Of a stretch of 64,000 nucleotides of DNA, positions 12,901 through 24,900 are shown one piece after another. The stretch spans positions 558,001-622,000 of the forward strand of contig JALIRH010000097.1 of the NCBI GenBank assembly GCA_023055505.1. The letters run 5' to 3'. The stretch is from Callipepla californica brunnescens. Taxonomy: Eukaryota; Chordata; Aves; Galliformes; Odontophoridae. The notes beneath the pieces were generated by a model. That model saw only the letters and a program-made list of their open reading frames with translations. It was not told where the DNA came from and did not search any database. Position numbers and translations under genes: made by a program. Each line of letters opens with the position of its first letter. Within the stretch, counting starts at the first letter, position 1.

Positions 12901-15900
12901 AGTAACTACAGTTCAGGCCAAATATCTGTTGGTTTTTTTTGTTTGTTTTGTTTTTTTGTGTCACGTACATAACATTACAATCCTATTTTTAAAGGCATCT
13001 GCATTAGATTTGCTGCTGTAAATCACTGTAACGCCAACATATTACACCTGGTTAGCTCAGGCACTGGTTGATGCCTACTTGCAACTCCACAAATATCAGC
13101 AGAACTCCAGTTCATGCATATGCTGAGGTCTGTATAGTATAGGTAGATTGCGACCAATACCTGAACTGTATGTTATACTATAGCACCAATAACCAGAAGT
13201 CATAGAAGCTTTGCTAAGCACACCTTCACCCAAGCCAAATTCATTACTTTACTGGGCAATGTCAGGAAGCCCTGGGAACAAGATTTATGGATACCTTTAT
13301 CATCAGGAACTTGTGTTCTTACATAGAATCATCAAGGTTGGAAAAGACCTTCAAGATCATCCAGTCCAACCAACCACCTATCATCAACAGCTCTCTCTAA
13401 ACCATGTCCATCAACACAATGTCTAACCATTCCTTGAACACCTCCAGGGCTGGTGACCCCATCACCTCCCTCGGCAACACATTCTGGCACCAGATCACTC
13501 TTTCAGAAGAGTATTTCCTAATGTCCAGCCTGAACCTCCCCTGGTACAACTTGAAGCCACTCCCTCTCATCCCATCACCAGTTACAAAGGGGAAGAGGCT
13601 GCCCTCCAGCTCACTACAGTTTCCCTTCAGATAGTTACAGAGAGCAACAAGGTCTCCCCTGAGACTCCTCCAGACTGAACAACCTCAGCTGCTCCTCATA
13701 AGGCCTGTGCTTCAGACCCCTCACCAGCTTCACTGCCCTTTTCTGGGCATGCTCCAGGGCCTTGATGTCTTTCTTGAAGTGAGGGGACCAAAATAGAACA
13801 CTATTTCATATCAACCAGATGAAATTTAACAAAAGCAAGTGTAGAGTCTGGCACCTAGGGAGGAATAATTGCATGCACCAGTACAGGCTGGGGGATGACC
13901 TGCTGGAGAGGAACGCTGTAGAGAGGGACCTGGGTGTCCTGGTGGACGACAAGTTGACCATGAGCCAGCAGTGTGCTCTCATGGCCAAGAGGGCCAATGG
14001 CATTCTGGGATGCATTAAAAAGATTGTGGCCAGCAGGTCAAGGGAGGTGATCTTTCCCCTCTACTCTGCCCTGGTGAGGCCTCATCTGGAGTACTGTGTC
14101 CAGTTCTGGGCTCCCCAGTATAAAAAAGACAGGGATCTCTTGGAAAGAGTCCAGCAGAGGGCCACAAAGATGGTGAAGGGCCTGGAGGATCTCCCCTATG
14201 AGAAGGGCGGAGTGAACTGGGTCTCTTTAGCCTTGAGAAAAGAAGACTGAGAGGGGACCTGATCCAGGTTTATAAATATCTGAGGTGTGGGGGACAAAGT
14301 GTCGAGGCCAGACTCTTTTCATCAGTGTGTGGAAACAGGACAAGGGGAAACAAACTGCAGCACAGGAGGTTCCACACAAATGTGTGCAATAACTTCTTTA
14401 CGGTGAGGGTGACAGAGCACTAGCACAGGCTGCCCAGGGGGGTTGTGGAATCTCTGGAGATACTCAAGACCCGCCTGGACACCTATCTGTGCGACCTGGT
14501 GTAGGGAACCTGCTTTGGCAGGGGGGTTGGACTCAATGATCTCTTGAGGTCCCTTCCAACCCCTATGATTCTATGATATTCACTTCTATAAACAAGACCC
14601 CAGTCCAGAAACACAAGGTAAGTGGTATCAGGAGTTTTAGAGAACCGTGGTGGCTGAAGAATGGGCCTTTCAGCATCAGGCATCTGAAAAATTGCTTACT
14701 ATGTGGGTCCAGTGTTCTAGAACAAAGTCAAAATCAGAGATTAGCTTAAATTCTGTTTGCAATGTTGATAGCCTTCTTCACAATCTACCTGAATGGGTTT
14801 CACAGTCCAAATTGGAACTCAGTAAGGGGAGATAGAAAATGATACTACATTTTATCTCATATATACCAAATACAGTCAGCTGGATTTTCCGTGTAGCATA
14901 ACCAGCAGCATTTGTTGCAGTACATGAATACTCCCCAGACTCTTCACCCTCTGGTGAAACTACATAGAGACTTCCATCAGAACCTGAAGAAAATTTCCCA
15001 TTGCTAGGAAAAATTATTTCTCCTTTCTGTAGAAAGAAAGAAAAAAAGTTAACAGTACAGAGATTTTCAAAAATGCTGCAAATTGCAAATATTTAATTCA
15101 ATAAAAGCTAAATTTTATGGAAAGAAAAACATTTAAACTGTTAAAGGAATATAAAATTCGTTAGTATCTACAGCAGCTTAATCCATTGCTGCAGCCCATT
15201 TGTATGAAAACTGCTGTATACTTAACGTAACAGTCAAATTTTTCATAGATCTGAAGATAATGCAACTTGCAGGTAGCCTGACTAAACTGAGTAATATTTT
15301 AACCTACGTTACAGCGCTGCTTCTACTCTTTATGGCTTCTACTGTTTATGACTGAGACCAACAGAATATTTTGAAATAACTAAGAATTTTGAGACTAAGC
15401 GTCTATCTATAGAAATTAATTAACTACAATAACTTTTCATACTCTTTTAAAAAAAAAAAAGAGTCAATTTCTGAGCAGAAATTGTTTCTCATGCAGAAAC
15501 AACTATTTTGTTATGTATTCATATGAAAATACTTTCTAGAACCTAATTCTTTAAAAAAATCAGAAACCAATATCGAAATCACTTGAAATGATGCAAAAAA
15601 CAGGTATTTTGTATAACAAGTACATTGTATAAAATGTTTCTTGTCCATACTGAAAATTATATGTAATAATAAAGGAGAAAAACTTCTACTGCACTTCACT
15701 CCTCCTGTGTTTCATTCCCTACCAAACCAATAGTCATCTGTTCTGCTTCTTTTAAATAAAGTTGTTCATAAGGTCTCAATCAATTACAACTGCACAACTT
15801 CCAAGGCAACACTGCCTTCACAGTAACGCTATGCAAGCTGCAGCATACCCTGAATAACTGTTATTACCAGAAATTATGCTAAGAAAACCAACAGACTACT

Positions 15901-18900
15901 CATCACCCATCTCAGCCTGGTTTTTAGACATTCTCAAAAAAGTTGAGGTCCTCGATGGATCTGCTGTCAAGGACATGATTGAAAAGCAACAGACTGCTAA
16001 CCCCCCAGTGCCATTATTAGAGACACTTTCCTCTATGAAAAGAAAATAAAAATAAAAAGCCATGTTAAAGCAATCCTAAACAAAAGTTAACTTTCAGACT
16101 GTGGCAAGTTGTCTGATCTGAAATTATCAACTCATAACAGGAATACTAAGAATTTCTGAAGTACTGAAAAGTATAAAGACACAGGATAACCAAAGAAGCC
16201 TTTTCAAAGAAGAGAACCTTGATCTATGGCTAAACCATAGCCAGAAAGCACAGAAACAAAAGGAGACAAATAAACAGATATTTCCAGATCCCTCATAACA
16301 GAGGTGCTTTGTTGCATCTCCTGCCTAATTTTAGGACAACTAAAAGACATCTCTGATTCACCCTCAACCATGAACAGCTCAAAGATGAGGAGTTACCTTA
16401 GACCAGGTAATAGATGGCTTAGGAACTCCACTTGCTTTACATGGCAATATTACTGGGATTCCTTCAACAGTGCTGAATATCTGCTGTCCATGCTGAATAA
16501 TGGGCAGAACTGAAAATAAATGCAAATATTAAACACATGTAAAAGACAAATTTCAAATCCTGGTACAACTCATGCAATAAAGTCTCATATTCAGTACTAC
16601 TTCATACAGATGGCAAAGGTTGTCAATTTTTAGCCTATTTTATTAATTCCCAAATCAGCACTGACCTGCCACCTCCTCCTCCAGTCTTTTGACAAAATCC
16701 ATACCTGTTCATAACAAAGCATGTCAACCATAGGTTAAAATAAATGTAGGCAATTCAGCTGATTGCAGTGATTTCAGGAAGGATTTGTCACATTACTCAC
16801 TGGTGACATTTTAGTCTAAGTTCCTGAAACAACAGTGCACACAATCCATCTTACTGCATCTTTCATGAAAATGGGCTCAGGATTTCTGGTGTTGGATCAA
16901 CTTCTTGCAACGGACAACATTCTTTAAACAGTGAAGATTTGAAAGTGAAGAACCAATTCTTCTCCAAGCACATTTTATTTTTGTGATAGTGTAACTTTGT
17001 AACCTTTACCTATGGTGATAGTGTCTGCAAGGGTTGGACTGTTAGATGAATAAAACCAGCAGATAACTACACAAAATCAATAACAGGAGGTCACAAGAAA
17101 CCACAGTTCTGTTTTTCACTAAGCTGGAACTCAATTAACAACAGAAAGGAGGCCAGACTTAAGCTTGTAATACCAAGAACTAGATATTCCTTTATGTTCT
17201 CAGGTTCTGAAAAATTCCAGAAACTAATATTCACATGGAAGACCCTTATCAGTGTTTCTCTACATTAACAAACGACAGGTATTAGTAACATAAAATAGTG
17301 TTCCAGCATCTTCAGTTCGGCTTAAATTAAATCTCCCATGATTAATTGAACACATAAGAAACTTTCAGGCTGTAAACTATGAAGTAATTGGGACCCCACA
17401 CACAGTTACACAAGTTTCCACAGCTGAAATACAGATAGGTTACCACAAGCCTAACACCTGTTAGTGTAATTTCTAATATGGTTACAGTAAAGAAAAAAAA
17501 AAAAAGTTTTGCCAAGCTCACAATTTATTTTAATACTAATTCTCCTATGAGTTAAACTTCTTTGTCTCAGTTACTAAACCCCTCAACACTGCTTTTCACG
17601 GCTTTTCCAGCAAATTCCCACTTGCATCTGTTTTGTTTATAAACCTAGAGATCAAAATCTTCACATTCCAATCTCTGAGATTATTCAAAATGAGTATTTT
17701 TTATGACCACAAAATTGTGTTTTGTTCTATTTTAAAAACATTCTGAATTCTTCAGATCTTTCCTGTGAAGTGGACCTATTTCTCACAGTATTGCTTTACA
17801 AAGTAACATCAATATAAAGAGGAAATTTGAGAAATTAATACAACTGTCCTAAGAATGCTCCAGTAAGATCTCTTTTTAGTAGAACAGGCACACTCCTCTT
17901 GCAGGCAGCACAAACTAATAAGACAGTGCTCCTTACCATACACATTAACGGTAGTGGTTTTGTTGTTTGTCCCAGCAACGTTACTGGCCATGCAGGTATA
18001 ATCGCCCCCATCCTGAAGCCGAACTCTTTCGAGATGCAGGCTTCCATCACTTCGAACATTAACATAGGGATTGGCAACCAGCTGCCAAAAGAGTAACATA
18101 ATATTTTACTAAGAAAATATACAGACTTGATAATATTTACTTTGGTTTGGAGTTTCACATTAAAAAAAAAAAAAATTCTATGTTCCTGGAGAATTTTACT
18201 AAAGCTTTTCCTACTTTCCACCTTTCATGAAAAGTTTACTTTATATATGAGGTGCTACCAAAAGTATTATTTAAGGCTAGAGTGAAATTAAAGTCTACAG
18301 TGGCAACTCTGCTCTGCTACAGCACATATGAAACCACCAGAGTGGCTTATAATCATGCACTAAATCAAGAGCAAACCTAGCTGAATTTTCTATTGCACTT
18401 TGTTGTAGTTATACCAGTAACCCCGTGTCATCACAGATCAGCTCTGCTGATTGCAACTACTTGTTTCTCTTCCAGAAACAGACTACATTCATTGATGTTA
18501 TTGTCAGAATCGTCTAGAAACTCTTGGTATAACCATCATAAAAGATGATCAGCTTTGAAGCGTACCTTCACCCTCTAGGGATACCATATAGACTTGTATT
18601 TTTCTTTAATGTATTGGCAACAGAAACATTTAAAAATTATCCACTGAAAAAGACAACAAAGTCGTATGTTTCAGAAAAAAAAAATAGTTTAGGTTTTGCT
18701 TTTTTTTTTTTTTTTTAATTTGTATACCCTCTAGCATCACAGCAGTCTTTACCAATCAGCTAGAATTGTGTAGCAAGAAGGACTGGCCTTAGAGAAACAC
18801 TATCTTACAAGAAGTGGCCTAAGGAGCTGGGGGACACTGAGGGAAGACCTTATCACACTCTATAAGTGCTTGAAAGAAAACTGTGGTGAAGTGGGGGTCA

Positions 18901-21900
18901 GATTCTTCTCCCATGTAACTAGCAATAGGATGAGAGGGAACGGCCTCAAGTTGCACCAGTGGAGATCCAGGTTAGTTATTAGGAAAAATTTCTTCTCCAA
19001 GAGTGGTCAGGTGCTGGAACAGGCTGCCTAGACAGATGCCTGAGTTAACATCCCTGGAGGTGTTAAAGAAACATTTAGATTTTGCATTAGAGGACATGGT
19101 TTGATTGGGAGATACTGATGGTAGGTGGATGGTTGGATTGAACGATCGAGAACGTCTTTCCAACACTGATGATTCTATAATTCAAAAACTAATAAGTTAT
19201 CATTTCCTAAGGTGATTGGCTGGACTTAGAATGACAGTGCCTGCAGAAACTCAGAACCAGCTTCTGTCTTGCAGAAAAAAGCCACCTGGCTTCTCCTGGG
19301 GAGGCAGTAGCTCTTTCATTGAGTGGTGCTGGTCAATTGTAAAGTCATTTCAGTGCCACTGTATCCTTTTTTACAGTGAGCCGCTCCTATTTCATGATAG
19401 ACCTTTATACGTAAGCATAAAATCTATTACTACATTTGAATATAAATCTCTAGAAATTAAATCAATGTGTTACCATGGCTTAAAACATCTGTTGTTGATT
19501 TTCTACATCAACTAACCTCGTAAGAAAGAAAACAGTCTTACCAGCATACTGTTCTTAATCCAATTCCGGTCTGGAATGGGATTTCCAGCAAGAAGAACAC
19601 ACGGCAAAGTGAGCTGCTGCCCCTCAATTACATGGACTGTGGCTGGGCTTATTCCAATCAGAGGCGCAACTTGACAATAAACAAACAAACAAACAATTTT
19701 AAATACATATTTTATACATATTTAAATATATATCTATGTAAGGTACTGGATATGACTTTTATTAAAAGTCCTGTCAAATAACATTATTTGTAGCAATATC
19801 AGACAGAAGTCTGCTTATGCAAGGCACTATGAGAATATAAAGCAGGAAGCATTTTCTACAATGAAAATAAAGGAAAAAAAACAACAACAAAAAAAAAGTA
19901 CTAGTCAACAGAAAGCACCACAGTGCCAACAAACTTACCTAAGGATGAAACATACCAGATATAGTTCTGGTATCTGAAATGCCAATGACGCAGGCAGGAA
20001 AAAAAAAAAAAAATCACAGAGGACTGAGTAGCATAGGAGAGAAAAGTAAGTAGGAGTAATACATGTACAGTGATTCTAAGATTAAGGAACAGCAGCAAAG
20101 AAAGGACATTGTCCAGCTGAAACCGGATCCAGACCAGCACTTCCCTGAAAGCTCACATTCCCACGGATACAAACTTGCTATATTATATTTCCTTACTTGG
20201 AGAAAAATATTGAAAAGGATTTAAACAGGTAAAAACTTCTTTACCAAACATTATTAGCATTACAGATTTTACCATATGTTTTAAGTTAACCAGTGTTTTC
20301 TTTGATGGTAGGCAGATCCATTCTTATCCTCCCACAAATTAATGCATTCCATAGTATTACTTCTCTTTTTATTGCCGATCTCCCAAGATAATAAACAACT
20401 CCTTGAAAGCACAATTATTGTCAAAGCAGGATGTTTAGTGTCCTTGTAGGGTGAAAAACCCCAAAAAGTGGTACTCAGAGAAAATAGTGAGAAAGATGGT
20501 ATATTTTGCTTGGCTTATCCAGATGGTAAATAGACAATCAGCAAACAAACAGAGGCTCGCCTTTTCCAGATGGTTGAGGTTCACCAATAACTCCACAGGG
20601 GAGGGATCTCCAACAAGAGATCCTTCCTCAGTGGTGGTCAGCCCTTAAATGGGGTCTGGGAGAGGTAGAGCAAGACTCCACCCCTTCCAATCACACAGGT
20701 GAACCTGTGCTCCTGCGGCTGACTCCGTGCTCTCCTCAGGTGATCAACCAGTGGTTCAGGTTCAACAATTCCCATACACTCCACCCCTTCACAATATGAA
20801 CCACTGATAAGTAACTATAGGGTGAGCCTTCCTTAATACAGAGATCCAAAACATCATGACGCTTACATAACTGCCCATCTGAATGCATATCAGTGTAATC
20901 CGGGATGAGTGATGATCAGCCATGCTCATAATCTTCCTTGGGCCAGTGCTCGATGGTGTCTACTGGAAGCATGCGGTCACGTGGTGCAGGTCCATCCTAC
21001 ACTCCATCAGTCCCAGGTAGTCCATCACCGGACATTGCACATGATCTTACAGCAACTCTAGAACTCTTCAGCATTATTTGGTTCCTTCCAGCGACTCGCA
21101 GACTCACAGGGAGTAATATAGGTGTTTCAAGGGTACCAAGAGGAAAAGGTCGGCCCTCCAGGGTAAGATACAGACCGTATTCCTGTCTTGGGTCACCACT
21201 TCAGCTTGTACTGGGGCATGCCCTGGACACCTGTACCAAACCTTTTGGCCCGATGTCTGTGTCTGCACAACAATATCAGACACCAAAGGGGGTGTCCTGA
21301 TCTGCTACAGAGACATGATAGGAGTCCCTTTAGCAATAAAGACTGGAGTGTTCACCACAATATTAGCAGGCCATGTACTGATTACTGGAGGGACTACCGA
21401 ACCCCCCACCACCAACAATCTCCACTGTCGTGGTCCTACCTGCACCTTCCAAGGCCATTTTATTCTATTGATGCCTGATTTTAGGTTCTCAGGGGCAGGG
21501 AGCAGAAGATTGTTCTCATGGCTGGTCTGAGGTCCTACCTCAATATCGGAGTCCGTAATTTGGATCCTAAGTGGGGAGACCCATATTGTTTGTAACATTT
21601 TCAAGGCACTAGGTCTGCCATGTCTAGGTCTTTCATTCAGGTCTCACAGGGTTTCATGGAGTCTCTTTGTCCACCCCTGCAGAGACTGAGAGTCTGTCTT
21701 CAGGGCAGCCTTGAGAATACCATTATAACGCTCAATAAGGCCTGCCCCCGTTGGATTGTATGGCACGTGGAATCGCAATTCAATGTTGTTCTCTTCTGCC
21801 CAGAATTGTATCATTGCACCCGTGAAGTTACTCCCTTGGTCACTCTCAATGACTTGTGGTGTCCCGTAGGCAGCCATAAATCTCATAAGCGCTTTGATGG

Positions 21901-24900
21901 TATGTGTCTGGTTGGCTTTTGGTACTGGATAGGCCTGCATTAGCCCACTCGTGCTGTTGACACAGGTTAGGGCATATCTCACCCTCAGATCGAGGGATTG
22001 GCCCAATATAATCAACCTGCCATCGCTGTAGAGGATTGTGTTCTCTAGCAAGATGGGTTGCTGTTTCAGGCAACGACCTCAGTCTTATCTTGGAGCAAGT
22101 GTCACAGTCTCTGCATGCTTGAGCTACGTCTGATAATTGTACGGGCAGTCCCCATGCTTTAGCAGCTGCCCACATTGCCTTTTGTCCAGCATGCCACAGC
22201 TTTTGGTGTAACAAGTAGGCGATGTTCTCAGATGGTGAATTCTCGACCATCTAACTTGGGCCAGTGTGTCAGCATCATCATTTCCTGGTGACTGTAGGGG
22301 TCGGTGACCAGAAACATGGTAGACACATACAGTTCTGTGTTTAACTACATTCCATATGTCTAACCACATATCTTTACCCCAGATCGGTCGGGAGTGGATA
22401 GTCCAGGCCTGGGTAGCCCACTGTGTGATCCAAAGAGTGAGCCCCCGGTACACAGCTCAATTATCTGTGGAAATACTCAGGATACCGTCACCAGGTTCTT
22501 TGGTTATAACCATCCACACGGCCCGCAGCTCTGCCCACTGGCTGCTTTGACCATCCCCCTCTTCAAACCATATTGTGTCTGTAGCAGGATGGTATGCTAC
22601 TGCTCTCCACTTACTTGGGTTGCCCTTGCTGGACCCATCCGTGTACCAGGCATCTTCAGAAATGGGATATTTTCCTTCCTGGACGGGACTCTTCTGTGGC
22701 GGAGCAACCAAGGTTTGTTTTGGTGCATCACTGTGATACGTCACTGGGCCTAGAATCTTTTGGAGTTCTTCTTTCAACGGTGAGGAAAACAGACTACTCC
22801 TCTGGCTGAGATAGACGACCCATCGTGCCACCATCTGTGCCTGGGCCACCCCTGTCTTAGGAAGGCGGGTCAGATCTCTTACCCACCCCTGAATTGGAAG
22901 AGTGGTCTTAACTATGACTTCAGCCGTCTGGGTTATTGGCTCTACCGCTTGCAATGCAGTATAGGCAGCCAATAGCTGTTTTTCAATCACACTATATCTT
23001 CTGCTCCATGCCAGACCTGAGACCAAAATCCAATGGGGGTCTGAAGAGAACTCTGACGTTGCCACAGGCCCCAGCCAAAGCCATGCTGAGTAACATGAAC
23101 ATCCAATTCAGCTGGGAGGGTAGGATCGAATACACCCAATGCCTGGGCTTGTTCTACCACCTGTTTTGCTTGTTGAAAAGCATCCTGTTCTGCTCTCCCC
23201 CAATCCCACGACTGGCCCTTTTTAGTGAGTCTATACAAAGGTCTCAGCAGCTGTGTTAAATGAGGTATAAAGAAACGCCACTATCCCAATATACCTAGAA
23301 ATTCTTACAGCTGCTTTGGTGTTGTAGGTCTAGGAATGCCTGAACCTTATCTATGATGGCACTGGGTAGTACTTTGTTTTTTCCTGACCAGAATACCCCC
23401 AGAAATTCTACAGATAGGCCTGGACCTTGCATCTTTTGAGGATTGATAGCCCATCCTCTTTCACCTAGGTAGGCAGTTAATGAATCTGCTGACTCTCCTA
23501 CTGCTTCCAGTGAGTCAGATGTTAACAGATCATCAGTGTAGTGGTATAGGTTGACGTAATTAGGTTTCCTCCAATTAGCTAGGTCATGCGCCACCAAGTT
23601 ATGACAGTGTGTTGGTGAATGCACGTACTCCTGTGGCAGGACCTGAAAGGTCCACTGCCTGCCTCCCCATGTAAATGCAAATTGATCTTGCAATTCCTCA
23701 GCAATCGGAATACTAAAAAACGCATTTGCCAAATCCAGGACACAATGATAGGCTTTGATTACCATACTAAGTGCGTCCATTAGGGAAGCAATATTGGGTG
23801 CAGCTGCATGGATGGGCGGCGTGACCTTATTCCCAATAATCCACCGTCATTCTCCATGTTCCACCCGACTTCCACACTGGCCATATGGGGGAATTGTATG
23901 GGCTGTGTGCAGGTCTTATAATGCCTAATTTTTCTAGTTCCTGCACCGTTTTTGATATTTCTTCTTGTCCCCCCAGGAGTCTATACTGTTTTACATTAGT
24001 AACCTGGTGTGGTTTCGGCAAACAAATGGGCTCATGTTTTCTATGGCCCCTCAATATTGTTTGTAACACCCAAATACGAATGTACCCTTGCTGAAGTCTG
24101 AACTCTCCCACAGTTGTCTGGAGAGCCAGATCCCATAAAATGTCTATGCCCAAGACGTATTCTGGGACTGGGGCAATCAACACTTTATCCTCCCAGGGTG
24201 GGACCTGGGACCAACCCCACTTTCAACCATGTTTGGGTGACTGGAATAGTCTGTCCCCCAAACCCACCAATCATCACTCTATCATCCTTAAATTTAGATG
24301 GATCCCCATATATAATCGATGTTTCCACACTGGTGTCTACCAAAGCCATTTCTCTTTGCACATGTGTTTCTGTCCAAGTTATTGTCAGTTCTACACATAG
24401 ATTCATAGATTCATTAGGTTGGAAAGGACCTGCAAGATCATCTAGTCCAACCATCCTCACACCACCATCGCTACCCACCAATGCTACTAAATCAAATCCC
24501 TTAGCACCTCATCTAAACACTTCTTGAACAGCGCTAGGGATGGTGCCTCAACCAGCTCCCTAGGCAGGCCATTCCAGTGCCTGACCACTCTTTCAGAGAA
24601 AAAATTTTTCCTCAAATCTGATCTAAATCTTCCCCGGTGCAACTTGTGGCCATTCCTTCTTGTCCTGTCATTAGTTACCTGGGAGAAGAGGCCGACCACC
24701 TCCTCGACACAGCCTCCCTTCAGGAAGTGGTAGAGTGCGATGAGGTCTCCTCTGAGCCTCCTTTTCTCCAGGCTAAACAATCCCAGCTCCCTCAGCCGCT
24801 CCTCGTAAGACTCTAGACCCCTCACCAGTTTTGTTGCCCTTCTCTGAACACGCTCCAGGGCCTCGATGTCTTTCTTGTAGTGAGGGGCCCAAAACTGAAC

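Larger units (their letters stand above)
12845..14866 (-). other. HMCN1 intron with head-to-head CR1 pair
   Basis: The only recognisable content is the CR1 pair at 13323-14576. A T-rich run lies at 12932-12958. Confidence 0.85.

Noticed and set aside
13323..14576. Single twin-primed CR1 insertion
   Set aside because: Both arms carry a CR1 3' end, so two insertions are needed.
20950..21604. Env gene in provirus 1
   Set aside because: No signal peptide, cleavage site or membrane anchor, and it fits the env-less ERV-L layout.
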